Numbered from the stretch's first letter, positions 50,066-58,726 are shown. The stretch is 64,000 nt of DNA from Streptomyces sp. BA2 (GCF_009769735.1 NZ_WSRO01000002.1:9287001-9351000); one strand, 5' to 3'. Made by a program: numbers and translations. The notes: generated by a model from the sequence alone, not told the origin.

Positions 50066-52249
50066 TCAACGTACTCGGCGGTCCTCCAGCGGTGCTGCCT
50101 TCAGTACGTCGTCGTGCGTCTTGGGCAGGTGTGGTGTGTGGTTGACCAGGCGGGCCGAGTTGCCGACCACGGCGATGCTGCTGGTGTTGTGCAGCAGGGC
50201 CGCGAGGACGGGGTTCATGGATCCCCCGGCGCCGGCGAGCAGGCCGAGCAGGTTGACGCCGATGGCGAGGCCGTAGTTCTGGCGTACGACGCGCAGCGTG
50301 TGGCGGCTGAGTTCGACGACGGCGGCGACCTGCCGCAGGTCATTGCCGGCCAGGGCGATGTCGGCGGTCTCCATCGCCACGTGCGAGGAGTGCTCGCCCA
50401 TCGTGATCCCGACGTCGGCGAGGGCCAGGGCGGGGGCGTCATTGGTGCCGTCGCCAACCATAGCCACCGTGTGCCCCTCGGCCTGCAGGTCGCGGATCAG
50501 CTGGAGTTTGCCCTCTGGAAGGGCGTGCGCGTGCACCTCGGTGATGCCGAGCGTGTCGGCGACGGCCTGTGCCGTCTCGGGGGCGTCGCCGGTGAGCAGC
50601 ACCAGGCGGGACACACCGAGATCCCTCAGCTGGCGGATGACGGTCTCGGCCCCGGAACGTACGGCGTCGGATACCCCGAGTATGCCGATCACGTCCGCGT
50701 CGTGGGCGAGGCAGATGACGGTCTCGCCGGCGCCCCGCAGCCGCTCCGTCCAGCCCTGGGCCTGTCTGGTCAGCTCGACGCCGTGCTGGCGCAACAGGGC
50801 GGGGCTGCCGACCAGCAGGCGGGTGCCGTCCAGCTCGGCTCGCATGCCCATGCCGAGTACGACTTCGCATGCCTGATGGATGGGGACGTGCAGGTGCTGC
50901 TCCTCGGTGCGGGCGACGATGGCCTGCGCGAGCGGATGCCGGGCGTGCAGCTCCCCGGATGCGGCCAGGCTCAGCACTTCGTCGGCCGTGAAGGCATCGC
51001 TGAGGGTGACCACACTGGTGACGAGTGGCCGCCCGAAGGTGAGTGTGCCGGTCTTGTCGAAGACGACGGCGGTGACCCGTCCGACACCTTCCAGGTGTGT
51101 ACCGCCCTTGATCAGGGTGCCACGGCGCGCTCCGTTGCCGATGGCGGCGCTGATGGCCGTCGGCGTGGCCAGGCCGGCCGCGCACGGGCAGGCGATCAGG
51201 AGCATGGTCATCGCGCGGCGGGCATCGCGGGTGAACACGTAGGTCAGCGCGGCCAAGGCGAAGGAGACGGGGACGAAGCGCTGGGTGAAGCGGTCGGCCA
51301 CGGTCTGGATCGGCGCCCGGTCCGCCTGGGCCTCCTCGACCCGGCTGATGATCCGGCCCACGGTGGTGTCCGGCCCGACCGAGGTGGCCCGGACGGTGAG
51401 CGATCCGGAGGCGACGATGGTGCCGGCGTAGACGTGGGATCCGGTCCGCGCGTAGACGGGCAGGGCCTCGCCGGTGATCGCGGCCTGGTCCACCAGCGCG
51501 TCGCCGGAGACGACGTGACCGTCGACCGGGATCCGGTGGTGCTCGTACACGGCGACCACGTCGCCCGTCTCGACGTCCTCGATCGCCGACTCGACCTCGA
51601 CGCCGTCCCGTACGAGCCAGACGCGCTCCTCACCGATGGTGAGCAGCTCCTCGATGGCGCGCCGGGTGCGGCGCAGCGTCAGGGTCTGGAGAAACTCACC
51701 GATGTTCAGGAGCCACAGCACGGTGAGGGCGACGACGTTCTCGCGGAGCACCAGTGAGATCACCGTTGCTGCCGTGACCAGGGTGTCTGTCCCCGGCGAG
51801 CTGCGGCCACGGAGGGATCGCAGCGCGCCGCGGAAGAAGGGGAGACCGGTGAAGAGGGTCACCGCGCCGAGCAGTCCCGAGGAGCCCAGGGTGAGCCGTG
51901 GGCGGCGCAGCAGGCGGCGCAGCGCCACGAGCGCGAGGACCGCGCCCCCGACCACGAGGCGGGCGACCTCACCGGTGGAGGAGTCGGGTGTGGAACGGGT
52001 GGGGGTGGCGGGCGCGGAGTCGGGCGGCGCTTCTTCGAGCACGGCGACAAGACGGTCGACGTCCATGCGGTCCGGGGCCACCCAGATGACCACGCTTCCG
52101 GTACGCGGGAAGATCCGCAGCGCCCGGAACCCGGCGAGACCGGTCAGGCGCTCGTCGACAAGACCCGCGCTGCCCGGGCGGGCGCGCACCCAGGGAACGG
52201 TCAGACGGGCCCGGCCGGTGGCGACGGAGCAGACGACCACGCCGGACAT
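50066..52249 (-). CDS. ctpC: CtpC-type P1B heavy-metal transporting ATPase
   Basis: This encodes 727 residues. The N-terminal 80 residues form a degenerate HMA-like region without the CxxC metal site. The core has AITGEALPVY (actuator), the transmembrane metal-binding CPC in LIACPCAAGLATPTAISA, the phosphorylation site VFDKTGTLT, ARHPLAQAI (HP locus) and VGDGTNDAPALALADVG. This set, with the N-terminus lacking CxxC, matches mycobacterial CtpC, reported to export manganese or zinc. Its start lies two bases after the pacL stop, so the pair is translationally coupled. It is the last gene of the leftward operon begun by znuA. Confidence 0.9.
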   Translation of the reverse strand: MSGVVVCSVATGRARLTVPWVRARPGSAGLVDERLTGLAGFRALRIFPRTGSVVIWVAPDRMDVDRLVAVLEEAPPDSAPATPTRSTPDSSTGEVARLVVGGAVLALVALRRLLRRPRLTLGSSGLLGAVTLFTGLPFFRGALRSLRGRSSPGTDTLVTAATVISLVLRENVVALTVLWLLNIGEFLQTLTLRRTRRAIEELLTIGEERVWLVRDGVEVESAIEDVETGDVVAVYEHHRIPVDGHVVSGDALVDQAAITGEALPVYARTGSHVYAGTIVASGSLTVRATSVGPDTTVGRIISRVEEAQADRAPIQTVADRFTQRFVPVSFALAALTYVFTRDARRAMTMLLIACPCAAGLATPTAISAAIGNGARRGTLIKGGTHLEGVGRVTAVVFDKTGTLTFGRPLVTSVVTLSDAFTADEVLSLAASGELHARHPLAQAIVARTEEQHLHVPIHQACEVVLGMGMRAELDGTRLLVGSPALLRQHGVELTRQAQGWTERLRGAGETVICLAHDADVIGILGVSDAVRSGAETVIRQLRDLGVSRLVLLTGDAPETAQAVADTLGITEVHAHALPEGKLQLIRDLQAEGHTVAMVGDGTNDAPALALADVGITMGEHSSHVAMETADIALAGNDLRQVAAVVELSRHTLRVVRQNYGLAIGVNLLGLLAGAGGSMNPVLAALLHNTSSIAVVGNSARLVNHTPHLPKTHDDVLKAAPLEDRRVR

Positions 52250-52251
52250 GA

Positions 52252-52563
52252 TCAGTGCTCGTGTCCGTGATCGTGGTCATCGACGCTGACAGCGGAGGGC
52301 GGCGGTACCTCTTCGCCCAGGGTGGTCCGGGCCTCGGCGAGCATGTCGCCCGCCTTGAGCCGGGCCTCTTCGGCGGCCGACGCGACCCACCGGCCGGCGA
52401 CGATTCCGTTCGCGATGCCTCCGACGAGCGCCTTGCGGGCTGCGGGCTTGGCCTCCGGAAGCCGCTTGGCGGCTCCCTTGATGATCAGGCCGCCCACGAC
52501 ACCGGAGACCGCGTAGTGCACGAGGCGCCCACCTGCGGCACCGACGAGCGCGACGGGATGCAT
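52252..52563 (-). CDS. pacL: DUF1490 / PacL-like metal chaperone of the P-type ATPase
   Basis: This encodes 103 residues. One membrane helix (VALVGAAGGRLVHYAVSGVV) is followed by a short helical cytosolic part (KRLPEAKPAARKALVGGIAN) and an acidic-His tail ending VSVDDHDHGHEH. This is the DUF1490 layout of mycobacterial PacL1, which partners CtpC and binds zinc through its C-terminal DxHxH motif. ATG at 52563 has ggaaggag eight bases upstream. It overlaps neither neighbour but ctpC begins two bases after its stop. The znuB gene ends 56 bases upstream. Confidence 0.85.
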   Translation of the reverse strand: MHPVALVGAAGGRLVHYAVSGVVGGLIIKGAAKRLPEAKPAARKALVGGIANGIVAGRWVASAAEEARLKAGDMLAEARTTLGEEVPPPSAVSVDDHDHGHEH

Positions 52564-52619
52564 AACAGGCTCCTTCCGCCGGTGCCGAACGGGATCGATC
52601 GGACACGACGGGACTCTCC

Positions 52620-53537
52620 TCAAGTCTGCGCCTCCGTGGCCCGCCGCGTCGAACCGAGATCGACGTGCACGCGGGCCCGCCGGTTGCCGGCCAGGCGGCA
52701 GACGAGGTAGATCGCGAACGAGACCGTGGTGACGTAGGGGCTGATGGGGACGGTGCTGCCGAGGGCGAGCAGGATCCCGCCCTCCATCGAGACCAGCGCG
52801 AAGACGACGCTCAGCACGGGCAGCAGTACGGGAGAAGCGGTGATCCGCGCGGCAGCGGCAGCCGGCGTGACGAGGAGCGAGAGCACCAGCAGCGCCCCGA
52901 CGATCTGTACGCAGAGGGCCACCGCGAGCCCGAGTGTCAGCATGAACGCCATGGACAGGGCGCGTACGGGAACACCCCGCGCCTGAGCCACCTCCGGATC
53001 GGCGCTGGCGAAGGTCAGCGGCTTCCATACGATGACGAGAGCGAGGAGCACCACCACGGAGGTGCCGACGAGCCACGCCATCTGTGGCGTGCCGACGGCG
53101 ATGATCTGGCCGGTCAGAATGCCGAACTTGTTCGCCGCCCGGCCCTTGTAGAGGGACAGGAAGAGCACGCCGAGGCCAAGGCCGAACGGCATGATGATGC
53201 CGATGATCGAGTTACGGTCACGGGCGCGGACGCCCAGCAGACCGATCGCTCCCGCCGCCAGCAGGGAACCGACGATGGACCCGGCCACGATGTTCAGTCC
53301 GAGCAGCAGCGCCGCCGAGGCCCCGGCGAACGACAGCTCACTGATCCCGTGCACGGCGAACGGCAGGTCACGCATGATCACGAAGACTCCGACCAGGCCG
53401 CCGACCAAGCCCAGGAGCGCCCCGGCCAGCAGGGAGTTCTGGACCAGGCCCAGCAGGTCGCCGTAGTTGTCGAAATTGAAGATCTGCTGCCAGACGCCCG
53501 TGTCGTCCCCGTCGGCGAGGGCCCCACGCCCCATCAC
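52620..53537 (-). CDS. znuB: Zinc ABC transporter permease ZnuB
   Basis: This encodes 305 residues with about eight membrane helices of the ABC-3 family. The first cytosolic loop (LVGVFVIMRDLPFAVHGISE) and the GALLVLSLLVTPAAAAARIT motif are clear. The C-terminal tail carries several arginines. The start overlaps the znuC stop by four bases (ATGA). A fragment of a second znuB lies at 49362. Confidence 0.9.
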   Translation of the reverse strand: MMGRGALADGDDTGVWQQIFNFDNYGDLLGLVQNSLLAGALLGLVGGLVGVFVIMRDLPFAVHGISELSFAGASAALLLGLNIVAGSIVGSLLAAGAIGLLGVRARDRNSIIGIIMPFGLGLGVLFLSLYKGRAANKFGILTGQIIAVGTPQMAWLVGTSVVVLLALVIVWKPLTFASADPEVAQARGVPVRALSMAFMLTLGLAVALCVQIVGALLVLSLLVTPAAAAARITASPVLLPVLSVVFALVSMEGGILLALGSTVPISPYVTTVSFAIYLVCRLAGNRRARVHVDLGSTRRATEAQT

Positions 53538-54421
53538 AGCCGTCCGCCTCCGTTCGGACCGCCCGCGTGGTTGTGCACGCTGGCGGCGTCGGGTACCCCG
53601 ACGACGACGATGCGGCCCCGGACTCGGACCACGTCGACCCGCGTCCCGTACAGCTCAGACAGCGTGGACGAGGTCATCACCTCGTCCGGCGGACCGATCC
53701 GGAATCCCCCCTGGGCCAGATATAGAACCCGGTCCACAAGCCCCAGGACAGGGTTGATCTCGTGCGTCACGAAGACGACTGCGGTGTTCGCGGAGCGGCG
53801 CCGCCGCTCCACCAGCGTGGTCACCGTGCGCTGATGCTGCAGATCGAGGGAGAGTAGCGGCTCGTCGCAGAGCAGGATCCGCGGGTCGGTGGCGAGAGCC
53901 TGTGCGATGCGGATGCGCTGCTGCTCACCGCCGGAGAGCCTGCCGACGGGAACATCCGCATAGGGCGCAGCCCCGACCGAATCGAGGAGGTCGTCGACTT
54001 GGCGGCGGACCGTCCGCCGGGCGAGCCGCGGCCCCCAGCGATGGCCGTCCACGCCGAGCCGTACCAGGTCACGGCCCCGCAGCATCGTGTGTTCCGGGAG
54101 GGACTTGTGCTGGGGTACGTAGCCGATGTGCCGACTGCCGCGCCTCGGGGCCCGTCCGAGAACCGTCAGCGAGCCCGCGGTGAGCTGCTGTCGGCCGAGC
54201 AGCACCCGCAGCAGGCTGGTCTTGCCCGACCCGTTCGGGCCGAGGACCGCGAGGAACTCGCCGGGCGCCACGTCGAGGTCCAGGTCGCGCCAGAGCACAC
54301 GGTCGCCGTACGCCAACGCCGCACCACGCAGGCTGATCACCGGGGCGGCGGGGCCGACGCTCTCACGGGCGGTGTCGCCCAGGTGGGAGAGCGGCGCGAG
54401 GGCCTCCTCTGTCCGGTCCAT
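53534..54421 (-). CDS. znuC: Zinc ABC transporter ATP-binding protein ZnuC
   Basis: This encodes 295 residues. Walker A is VLGPNGSGKTSLLR, the Q-loop region IGYVPQHKSLPE, the signature LSGGEQQRIRIAQ, Walker B ILLCDEPLLSLD and the H-loop VFVTHEINPVLGL. The C-terminal 60 residues extend beyond the core and end with PDAASVHNHAGGPNGGG. It begins eight bases after the znuA stop and is coupled to znuB. Confidence 0.9.
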   Translation of the reverse strand: MDRTEEALAPLSHLGDTARESVGPAAPVISLRGAALAYGDRVLWRDLDLDVAPGEFLAVLGPNGSGKTSLLRVLLGRQQLTAGSLTVLGRAPRRGSRHIGYVPQHKSLPEHTMLRGRDLVRLGVDGHRWGPRLARRTVRRQVDDLLDSVGAAPYADVPVGRLSGGEQQRIRIAQALATDPRILLCDEPLLSLDLQHQRTVTTLVERRRRSANTAVVFVTHEINPVLGLVDRVLYLAQGGFRIGPPDEVMTSSTLSELYGTRVDVVRVRGRIVVVGVPDAASVHNHAGGPNGGGRL

Positions 54422-54429
54422 GAGCTGTC

Positions 54430-55365
54430 CTAGCCGTCCAGCGCGCTGTTAAGGGCATCGAGGTTGGCCGCCATCCAGCTGACGTAGTCCTCGCCCCGGG
54501 GGAGGGTCTCGGTCACGGGTACCACCGGGATCCCGTTGTCCTCGGCGGCATCCTTGACCTTCTCCGTCTGAGGGCCGGAGGTCTGCTCGTTGTAGACGAG
54601 GGCCTCGACCTGACGACCGGTGAACAGCTCGAGCGTCTGCTGCAGGACGCCCGGAGAGACGTCGTCGCCCTCTTCCACGGCTTCACTGAAGTCCTCGGGC
54701 GTGCTGTTCCGCAGCCCGCTCGCCTCGGTCAGGTACAGCGGAACGGGCTCGGTGACGGCGACAGCGGTGCCCTCGTGGTCCTCCTTGATCTGCTCTTCCT
54801 TGACCTGGAGGGACGTCAGCTTCTCCTTGAACGTCTTGGCGTTCTGCCGGAAGGTGTCGGCGTCGCCGGGAGCGGCCTCGGCCAGGGAGTCCGCGATGCG
54901 GTCGGCGAGCTTGCCCGTCGTGGGGACGTCGTACCAGACGTGTTCGTTGAATTCCCCGCCCGCTGCCGGTGCCTTGCCCGAGACCTTTACGGCGTCGATG
55001 ACTTCGGCCGACGGGTTGTCCGCGCTGCGCAGCATCCTGCCGATGAAGTCGTCGTAGCCGCCGCCGTTCGCGACGATCAACTCCGCCTTGGACAGGGCTA
55101 GTTGATTCTGCGTACTGGCCTCGTACGAGTGGGGGTCCTGCGCCGGGTCGCTGACGATCGAGACGACGTCGACCTTGTCGCCGCCGATCTGCTCGACAAG
55201 GTCGCCGTACACGTTGGTCGAGGCGACAACCGGGACGGCGTCCGACGCGGCCGCACTCCGGGAACTGTCGGAGGCCCCGGAGACCGACGAACCGCCGCAG
55301 CCGCACGTCAGGGCCAGGGCGACAACGATGAGCAAGGCCGGACCGCGGGCCGAGGACACCTGCAT
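54430..55365 (-). CDS. znuA: Zinc ABC transporter substrate-binding protein ZnuA
   Basis: This encodes 311 residues from ATG at 55365 with GGGAGG upstream. The signal has a lipobox at VALALTCGC. Metal-ligand regions: first histidine in QDPHSYEAST, second in EFNEHVWYDV; the position of the third histidine is instead VTEPVPLYLTEASGL, as in other actinobacterial ZnuA relatives, and the acidic region is VYNEQTSGPQTEKV. The His-rich loop of proteobacterial ZnuA is absent. It is the first gene of znuA-C-B-pacL-ctpC. A Zur-box-like sequence lies 26-40 bases upstream. Confidence 0.85.
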   Translation of the reverse strand: MQVSSARGPALLIVVALALTCGCGGSSVSGASDSSRSAAASDAVPVVASTNVYGDLVEQIGGDKVDVVSIVSDPAQDPHSYEASTQNQLALSKAELIVANGGGYDDFIGRMLRSADNPSAEVIDAVKVSGKAPAAGGEFNEHVWYDVPTTGKLADRIADSLAEAAPGDADTFRQNAKTFKEKLTSLQVKEEQIKEDHEGTAVAVTEPVPLYLTEASGLRNSTPEDFSEAVEEGDDVSPGVLQQTLELFTGRQVEALVYNEQTSGPQTEKVKDAAEDNGIPVVPVTETLPRGEDYVSWMAANLDALNSALDG

Positions 55366-55390
55366 ACGCGGCCTCCCAAACGCAGCGAAA

Positions 55391-55405
55391 CCGAAACGGT
55401 TTTCA
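55391..55405 (-). promoter_or_regulatory. Weak Zur-box-like site upstream of znuA
   Basis: On the minus strand the sequence TGAAAACCGTTTCGG is a 7-1-7 quasi-palindrome resembling the Zur consensus but different from the other three sites of this window. It lies between 26 and 40 bases before the znuA start. Confidence 0.5.
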
Positions 55406-55616
55406 CCTGAATTATCGCCCCGGTACTCCTCGCCCTCCACCGGAGTCGCTGCCGATTGCCTTCCTTGCGGAGCCCGGCGTGGGCGGAACTGGCCATGGTG
55501 CCGGGCCTCGAGGGCGGCCTGGCCGCTGATGCCACCCGTACCTCCAATCAGATGGGCGGGCCGCTGGCCGTGATCCATTCGGTCGGCGATGGCCGTTGAA
55601 TGATTGTTTATTCATA

Positions 55617-55633
55617 TGGACATGACTGTCATT
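55617..55633. promoter_or_regulatory. Zur-box-like site upstream of zur
   Basis: On the minus strand it reads AATGACAGTCATGTCCA, matching the aztA/aztB and P450/methyltransferase sites. It contains the perfect palindrome atgactgtcat. It lies 57 bases before the chosen zur start, which suggests autoregulation. Confidence 0.65.
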
Positions 55634-55689
55634 ACCATTTAGTGTCGCCGTGCAGTGATTCGAACGAGCACCGGTTGGGGTGTGCTGTT

Positions 55690-56157
55690 GTGAACGGTCG
55701 GCCTACCCGGCGGTTGGTGGTTCTGGAAGTCCTCGCGCGCTGTCAGGACTTCATCTCCGCGCAGCGACTGCACAGCCTTCTGGTCGCGGAGGACCTGCGG
55801 ATCAGCCTGTCCACCGTCTATCGGGCGCTGCGTGAACTGGAAACCGCGGACAGTGTCGATGTCGTCCGGGATGACGTCGGTGAGCGGCTCTACAGGTTGC
55901 GGCCCGAGGACGGCCACCGCCACTACCTGATCTGCCGTAGCTGCGGCCGCAGTTGGCCGGTGGATTCCGAGGACGTCGAGCAGTGGGCCGAACGCATCGC
56001 GGCCGACCACGGGTTCGCGGCAGTGGAGCACACCGTCGAGCTCACCGGTGTCTGCGGTGACTGCCAGCCTGCCTCGGATGAAGGAGAATCCCTGTCATGT
56101 CACCCGGATTCGGGCCGGCGCACCCCGGCACATCGAGCCCGAAGCTACGCGAGCTGA
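55690..56157 (+). CDS. zur: Fur-family zinc uptake regulator Zur
   Basis: This encodes 155 residues from GTG at 55690 (VNGRPTRRLVVLEVLAR); the frame is open to 55600 but that would place the start inside the box. The winged helix is FISAQRLHSLLVAEDLRISL STVYRAL. The structural metal site is CRSCGRSW plus CGDC, and HRHYLICRS and HGFAAVEHTVELTG carry the regulatory ligands. Zur represses zinc uptake genes when zinc-loaded. The last 20 residues overlap the next gene's start in another frame. Four predicted sites in this window could be its targets. Confidence 0.85.
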   Translation: MNGRPTRRLVVLEVLARCQDFISAQRLHSLLVAEDLRISLSTVYRALRELETADSVDVVRDDVGERLYRLRPEDGHRHYLICRSCGRSWPVDSEDVEQWAERIAADHGFAAVEHTVELTGVCGDCQPASDEGESLSCHPDSGRRTPAHRARSYAS

Positions 56158-56378
56158 AGGAGACGGTACGAGAGGTGCTCACGCTGGACGAGGACACCGC
56201 CGTCATGATTCGCCAGCTGGCCTGCGCCGAGCCCGGCTGCCCGCCGGTGGAGACGGTCATCGCCGTACTCCCCATGGACGGGCCGTCCCGGCGCTGGACG
56301 CTGCACCACTCCGCCGAACAGATCAGCTACGACGACCTGCGGGCCGCGCTTCTGCGCCGCGCAGACGAAGGAGCCTGA
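56097..56378 (+). CDS. Small conserved protein overlapping zur, unknown function
   Basis: This encodes 93 residues. gaaggagaa lies nine bases before the ATG. Features: a helical first half (KLRELKETVREVLTLDEDTA), a CAEPGCPPVETVIAVLPM segment with a CxxxxC pair, and an LHHSAEQISYDDLRAALLR end. It overlaps the end of zur by 61 bases, implying coupled translation with the regulator. I recognise the segment pattern from other actinomycete genomes but not a function. Cysteines spaced CAEPGC could bind a metal. Confidence 0.6.
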   Translation: MSPGFGPAHPGTSSPKLRELKETVREVLTLDEDTAVMIRQLACAEPGCPPVETVIAVLPMDGPSRRWTLHHSAEQISYDDLRAALLRRADEGA

Positions 56379-56427
56379 CCCACGCTGACCAGCCCCGGGG
56401 CGCCACACCATGGGCCGCGGAGAAGAG

Positions 56428-56444
56428 GGGCCCCTCCGGGGCCC
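56428..56444. terminator. Hairpin terminator after the zur operon
   Basis: Seven-bp stem gggcccc / ggggccc around a three-base loop, 50 bases past the small gene's stop. Confidence 0.6.
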
Positions 56445-56459
56445 ATCCTCGTGGTCGAG

Positions 56460-56574
56460 GGTCGGGCGGATCATGGAGCGCGGGGCACATGAGGAGCTGC
56501 TCGCAGCGGGTGGGCGCTACGCGGAGCTGTACCGGACGCCGTTCGCTGTGAAGGCGGTGGAATTGGCCGCGTAG
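56460..56574 (+). pseudogene. C-terminal tail of an ABC exporter ATPase
   Basis: The frame reads IMERGAHEELLAAGGRYAEL then YRTPFAVKAVELAA to a TAG. This is the standard end of ABC exporter ATP-binding domains (after the H-loop). No other part is present, so it is a remnant of a lost exporter. Confidence 0.65.
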
Positions 56575-56678
56575 GGGCTTCGCCCCGGGGCGCGCCGTCA
56601 ACCTCCGGTTTCGCCGAGTTCGGCCCCGAACTCCGGGTGGCCCGGAGCCTTCCAGTCCGCCCGGCGCCCTCTGCGCGT

Positions 56679-57875
56679 TTACCAGGCGACCTGCAGCGTG
56701 TGCAGCCCGTGGACGAAGCTTTCCTCCCGGAAGCGCAGTTCTTCCGCATCGTGGGGGCGGTGCAGGGTGGGGAACCGCTCGCACAGCAACCGCAGTACGA
56801 TCTCCAACTCGGCCCGGGCGAGCGGCTGCCCGAGGCACTGGTGTACCCCGTGACCGAAGGCGAGATGGGCGCTCGCGTCCCGGCGGACATCGAAGCGGCC
56901 CGCGTCCGGGAACACGCCCTCGTCGTGATCGGCGGCGACCAGCGAGCAGATGACGCCGTCGCCCTCGGCGATCCGCAACCCGCCGATTGTCACGTCGCGG
57001 GTCGCCACGCGCACCGTGCCGTGCTGGACGATCGTCAGGATCCGCAGGAGCTCGTCGACCGCGGACGGGATCAGGTCCGCGTCCGCGCGCAGCGCCGCGA
57101 ACTGCTCCGGGTGCCGCAGCAGCATCGCGCAGGCGAGGCCGATCATGTTCGACGTCGTGTCGAGCCCCGCCGCGATGAGCAGCTGCGCCACGGCTACCAG
57201 CTCACCGTGGTCCAGTGTGCCGGTGGTGAGATGCCGCCGGATCACCCGACCGAGCAGATCCTCGCCCGGTTCCTTCTCCTTCGCCGCGATGAGGTCGTCC
57301 AGATAGGCCGTCATCTCCGCGTAGGCGGCGCCGATCTCCTCCGGCCTCGCGACGGTCGAGGCGATGACCGCGCACTTGCCGCCGAAGAAGTCGAGATCCT
57401 CCTCGGGCACGCCGAGTACGCCACCGATGACGAGTGCGGGCAGCGGCAGCGCCACGGCCTCGATGAAGTCGACCGGGGGCGTGCGCCGGGCCAGTGCGTC
57501 GAAGACCCGCTCGGCCGTCATGCGGATCCCGGGACGCAGCTCCTGGATCCGGCGATGGGTGAACTCTGGGGTGACCGTGCGCCGCAGGCGCCCATGGTCC
57601 GGGTCGTCCATCCGCAGGAAAGACACCTGACTCGGCCCCGGCGGCAGCGGTGACACCCGGGGCAGGCCGGGGTTGCTGGAGTCGGCGCTGAGGCCGGGGT
57701 GCGCGAGGGCGGCACGCACGTCGGCGTGGCGGGTCAGGAGCCATGGCTCGGAGCCGTAGGGGAGCCGCACGCGACGTGGCTCGCCGTCCCGCAGCTCGGC
57801 GAGGAGTGGCGGCGGACTGATGCCGTCCGGTCGCCTCAAGGGGAACTCTGCAAGCAGATCAGGGGAGTTGGGCAC
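56679..57875 (-). CDS. Cytochrome P450 (CYP105-like)
   Basis: This encodes 398 residues from GTG at 57875 with AGGAGA five bases upstream. The oxygen-activating I-helix is LLIAAGLDTTSNMIGLA, the ExxR-region is VDELLRI, and the heme loop AFGHGVHQCLGQPLARAELE with its cysteine is complete. Length and motifs match the soluble class I bacterial CYP105/107 group. It diverges from the methyltransferase across a Zur-box-like site, so it is probably zinc-regulated and may oxidise the metallophore scaffold; this is inference from position. Confidence 0.85.
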   Translation of the reverse strand: MPNSPDLLAEFPLRRPDGISPPPLLAELRDGEPRRVRLPYGSEPWLLTRHADVRAALAHPGLSADSSNPGLPRVSPLPPGPSQVSFLRMDDPDHGRLRRTVTPEFTHRRIQELRPGIRMTAERVFDALARRTPPVDFIEAVALPLPALVIGGVLGVPEEDLDFFGGKCAVIASTVARPEEIGAAYAEMTAYLDDLIAAKEKEPGEDLLGRVIRRHLTTGTLDHGELVAVAQLLIAAGLDTTSNMIGLACAMLLRHPEQFAALRADADLIPSAVDELLRILTIVQHGTVRVATRDVTIGGLRIAEGDGVICSLVAADHDEGVFPDAGRFDVRRDASAHLAFGHGVHQCLGQPLARAELEIVLRLLCERFPTLHRPHDAEELRFREESFVHGLHTLQVAW

Positions 57876-57949
57876 GGGCGTCTCCTCAAGGCGGATGCGT
57901 CGGCGATCTCGGTGCGTTCGTTGTCGAACTCTGCAATACTTCAAATGGA

Positions 57950-57966
57950 AATGACAATCGTGTTTA
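57950..57966. promoter_or_regulatory. Zur-box-like site between the P450 and the methyltransferase
   Basis: AATGACAATCGTGTTTA on the + strand, the same motif as the aztA/aztB and zur sites. It lies about 75 bases from the P450 start and 14-23 bases from the methyltransferase start, so Zur could control both directions. Confidence 0.65.
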
Positions 57967-57988
57967 ACTATCGCGGGGGGTGGTTGAC

Positions 57989-58726
57989 GTGGTGGATCCG
58001 TACGAACGCTCAGCCGAGTACTTGGACCTGATGATCGCCGGGGCCTGGGAGGCGCTGGCGCCGGCGCTGAGCGGAGTGCTCCAGGAAGTGAAGGCGGGCA
58101 CCGGCCCGGTGGTTGACCTCGGGGCCGGGACGGGCCGCGGAGCCGCGGTCATCTGCGCGGCCCTGCCGGGCGACGGGCCCGTTCTCGCGGTGGAGCCCTC
58201 CGCGGCCATGCGCGCGGTGCTCCTGGCCCGTGTGCATGACGATCCCGAACTGCGTTCCCGGGTCACGGTGTTGGCGGATGACGCCGCACGGACGCCGCTT
58301 CCGGATGGCACGCGCGCGATCGTCGCCCTGAACGTGTTGGGGCATCTGCCACCGGCCGAACGGCGGGCCCTGTGGGCGAGCGCGGCCCATCGCCTCGCCC
58401 CCGGCGGCGTACTCGTCGTCAATGTCACCCCACCCGTCAGGCCGGAGCGCGTGCCGCGCACCCGGATGGCTTCCGTGGCTGTTGGCGCACTCCACTACGA
58501 GGGGTGGGGGAGTGCGGAGCCCTCGGGCGACGCCGAGATCACCTGGCGCATGGAGTACCGCGTCCTGCGGGACGGCCGACCTCTGTCCGAGGTGACGGTC
58601 GACTACCGCTGGTGGGTGGCGAGCGAAAGCACGCTGGCCGAGGAGGCCGCCACGGCCGGACTGGCGATGCGGCCCGTGGGAGAGCCCGGGCTCGGTCTCC
58701 ACCTCCTCACGCGCCAGGGCGCTTAG
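57989..58726 (+). CDS. Class I SAM-dependent methyltransferase
   Basis: This encodes about 245 residues; GTG codons at 57980, 57989 and 57992 are all possible, and 57989 is preferred because a gggggg run lies eight bases upstream. Motif I is VVDLGAGTGRGAAVICA, the acidic end of strand 2 is VLAVEPSAAM, and motif post-I is VTVLADDAARTPLPD; the GVLVVNVTPPVR strand follows. The end (RMEYRVLRDGRPLSEVTVDY) resembles small-molecule methyltransferases. It is the first rightward gene of the metallophore cluster and may C- or N-methylate the product. Confidence 0.8.
   Translation: MVDPYERSAEYLDLMIAGAWEALAPALSGVLQEVKAGTGPVVDLGAGTGRGAAVICAALPGDGPVLAVEPSAAMRAVLLARVHDDPELRSRVTVLADDAARTPLPDGTRAIVALNVLGHLPPAERRALWASAAHRLAPGGVLVVNVTPPVRPERVPRTRMASVAVGALHYEGWGSAEPSGDAEITWRMEYRVLRDGRPLSEVTVDYRWWVASESTLAEEAATAGLAMRPVGEPGLGLHLLTRQGA

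Larger units (their letters stand above)
56379..56678. other. Gap with a terminator and an ABC exporter tail
   Basis: Three hundred bases between the small gene and the P450. It contains a hairpin and a fragment, given separately. Confidence 0.45.

Noticed and set aside
55600..55689. Longer N-terminus for Zur
   Set aside because: It would put the start codon within 20 bases of, and coding through, the box and does not resemble Fur proteins.
55640..55690. tRNA-like gattcgaac stretch
   Set aside because: No acceptor or anticodon stem can be formed around it.
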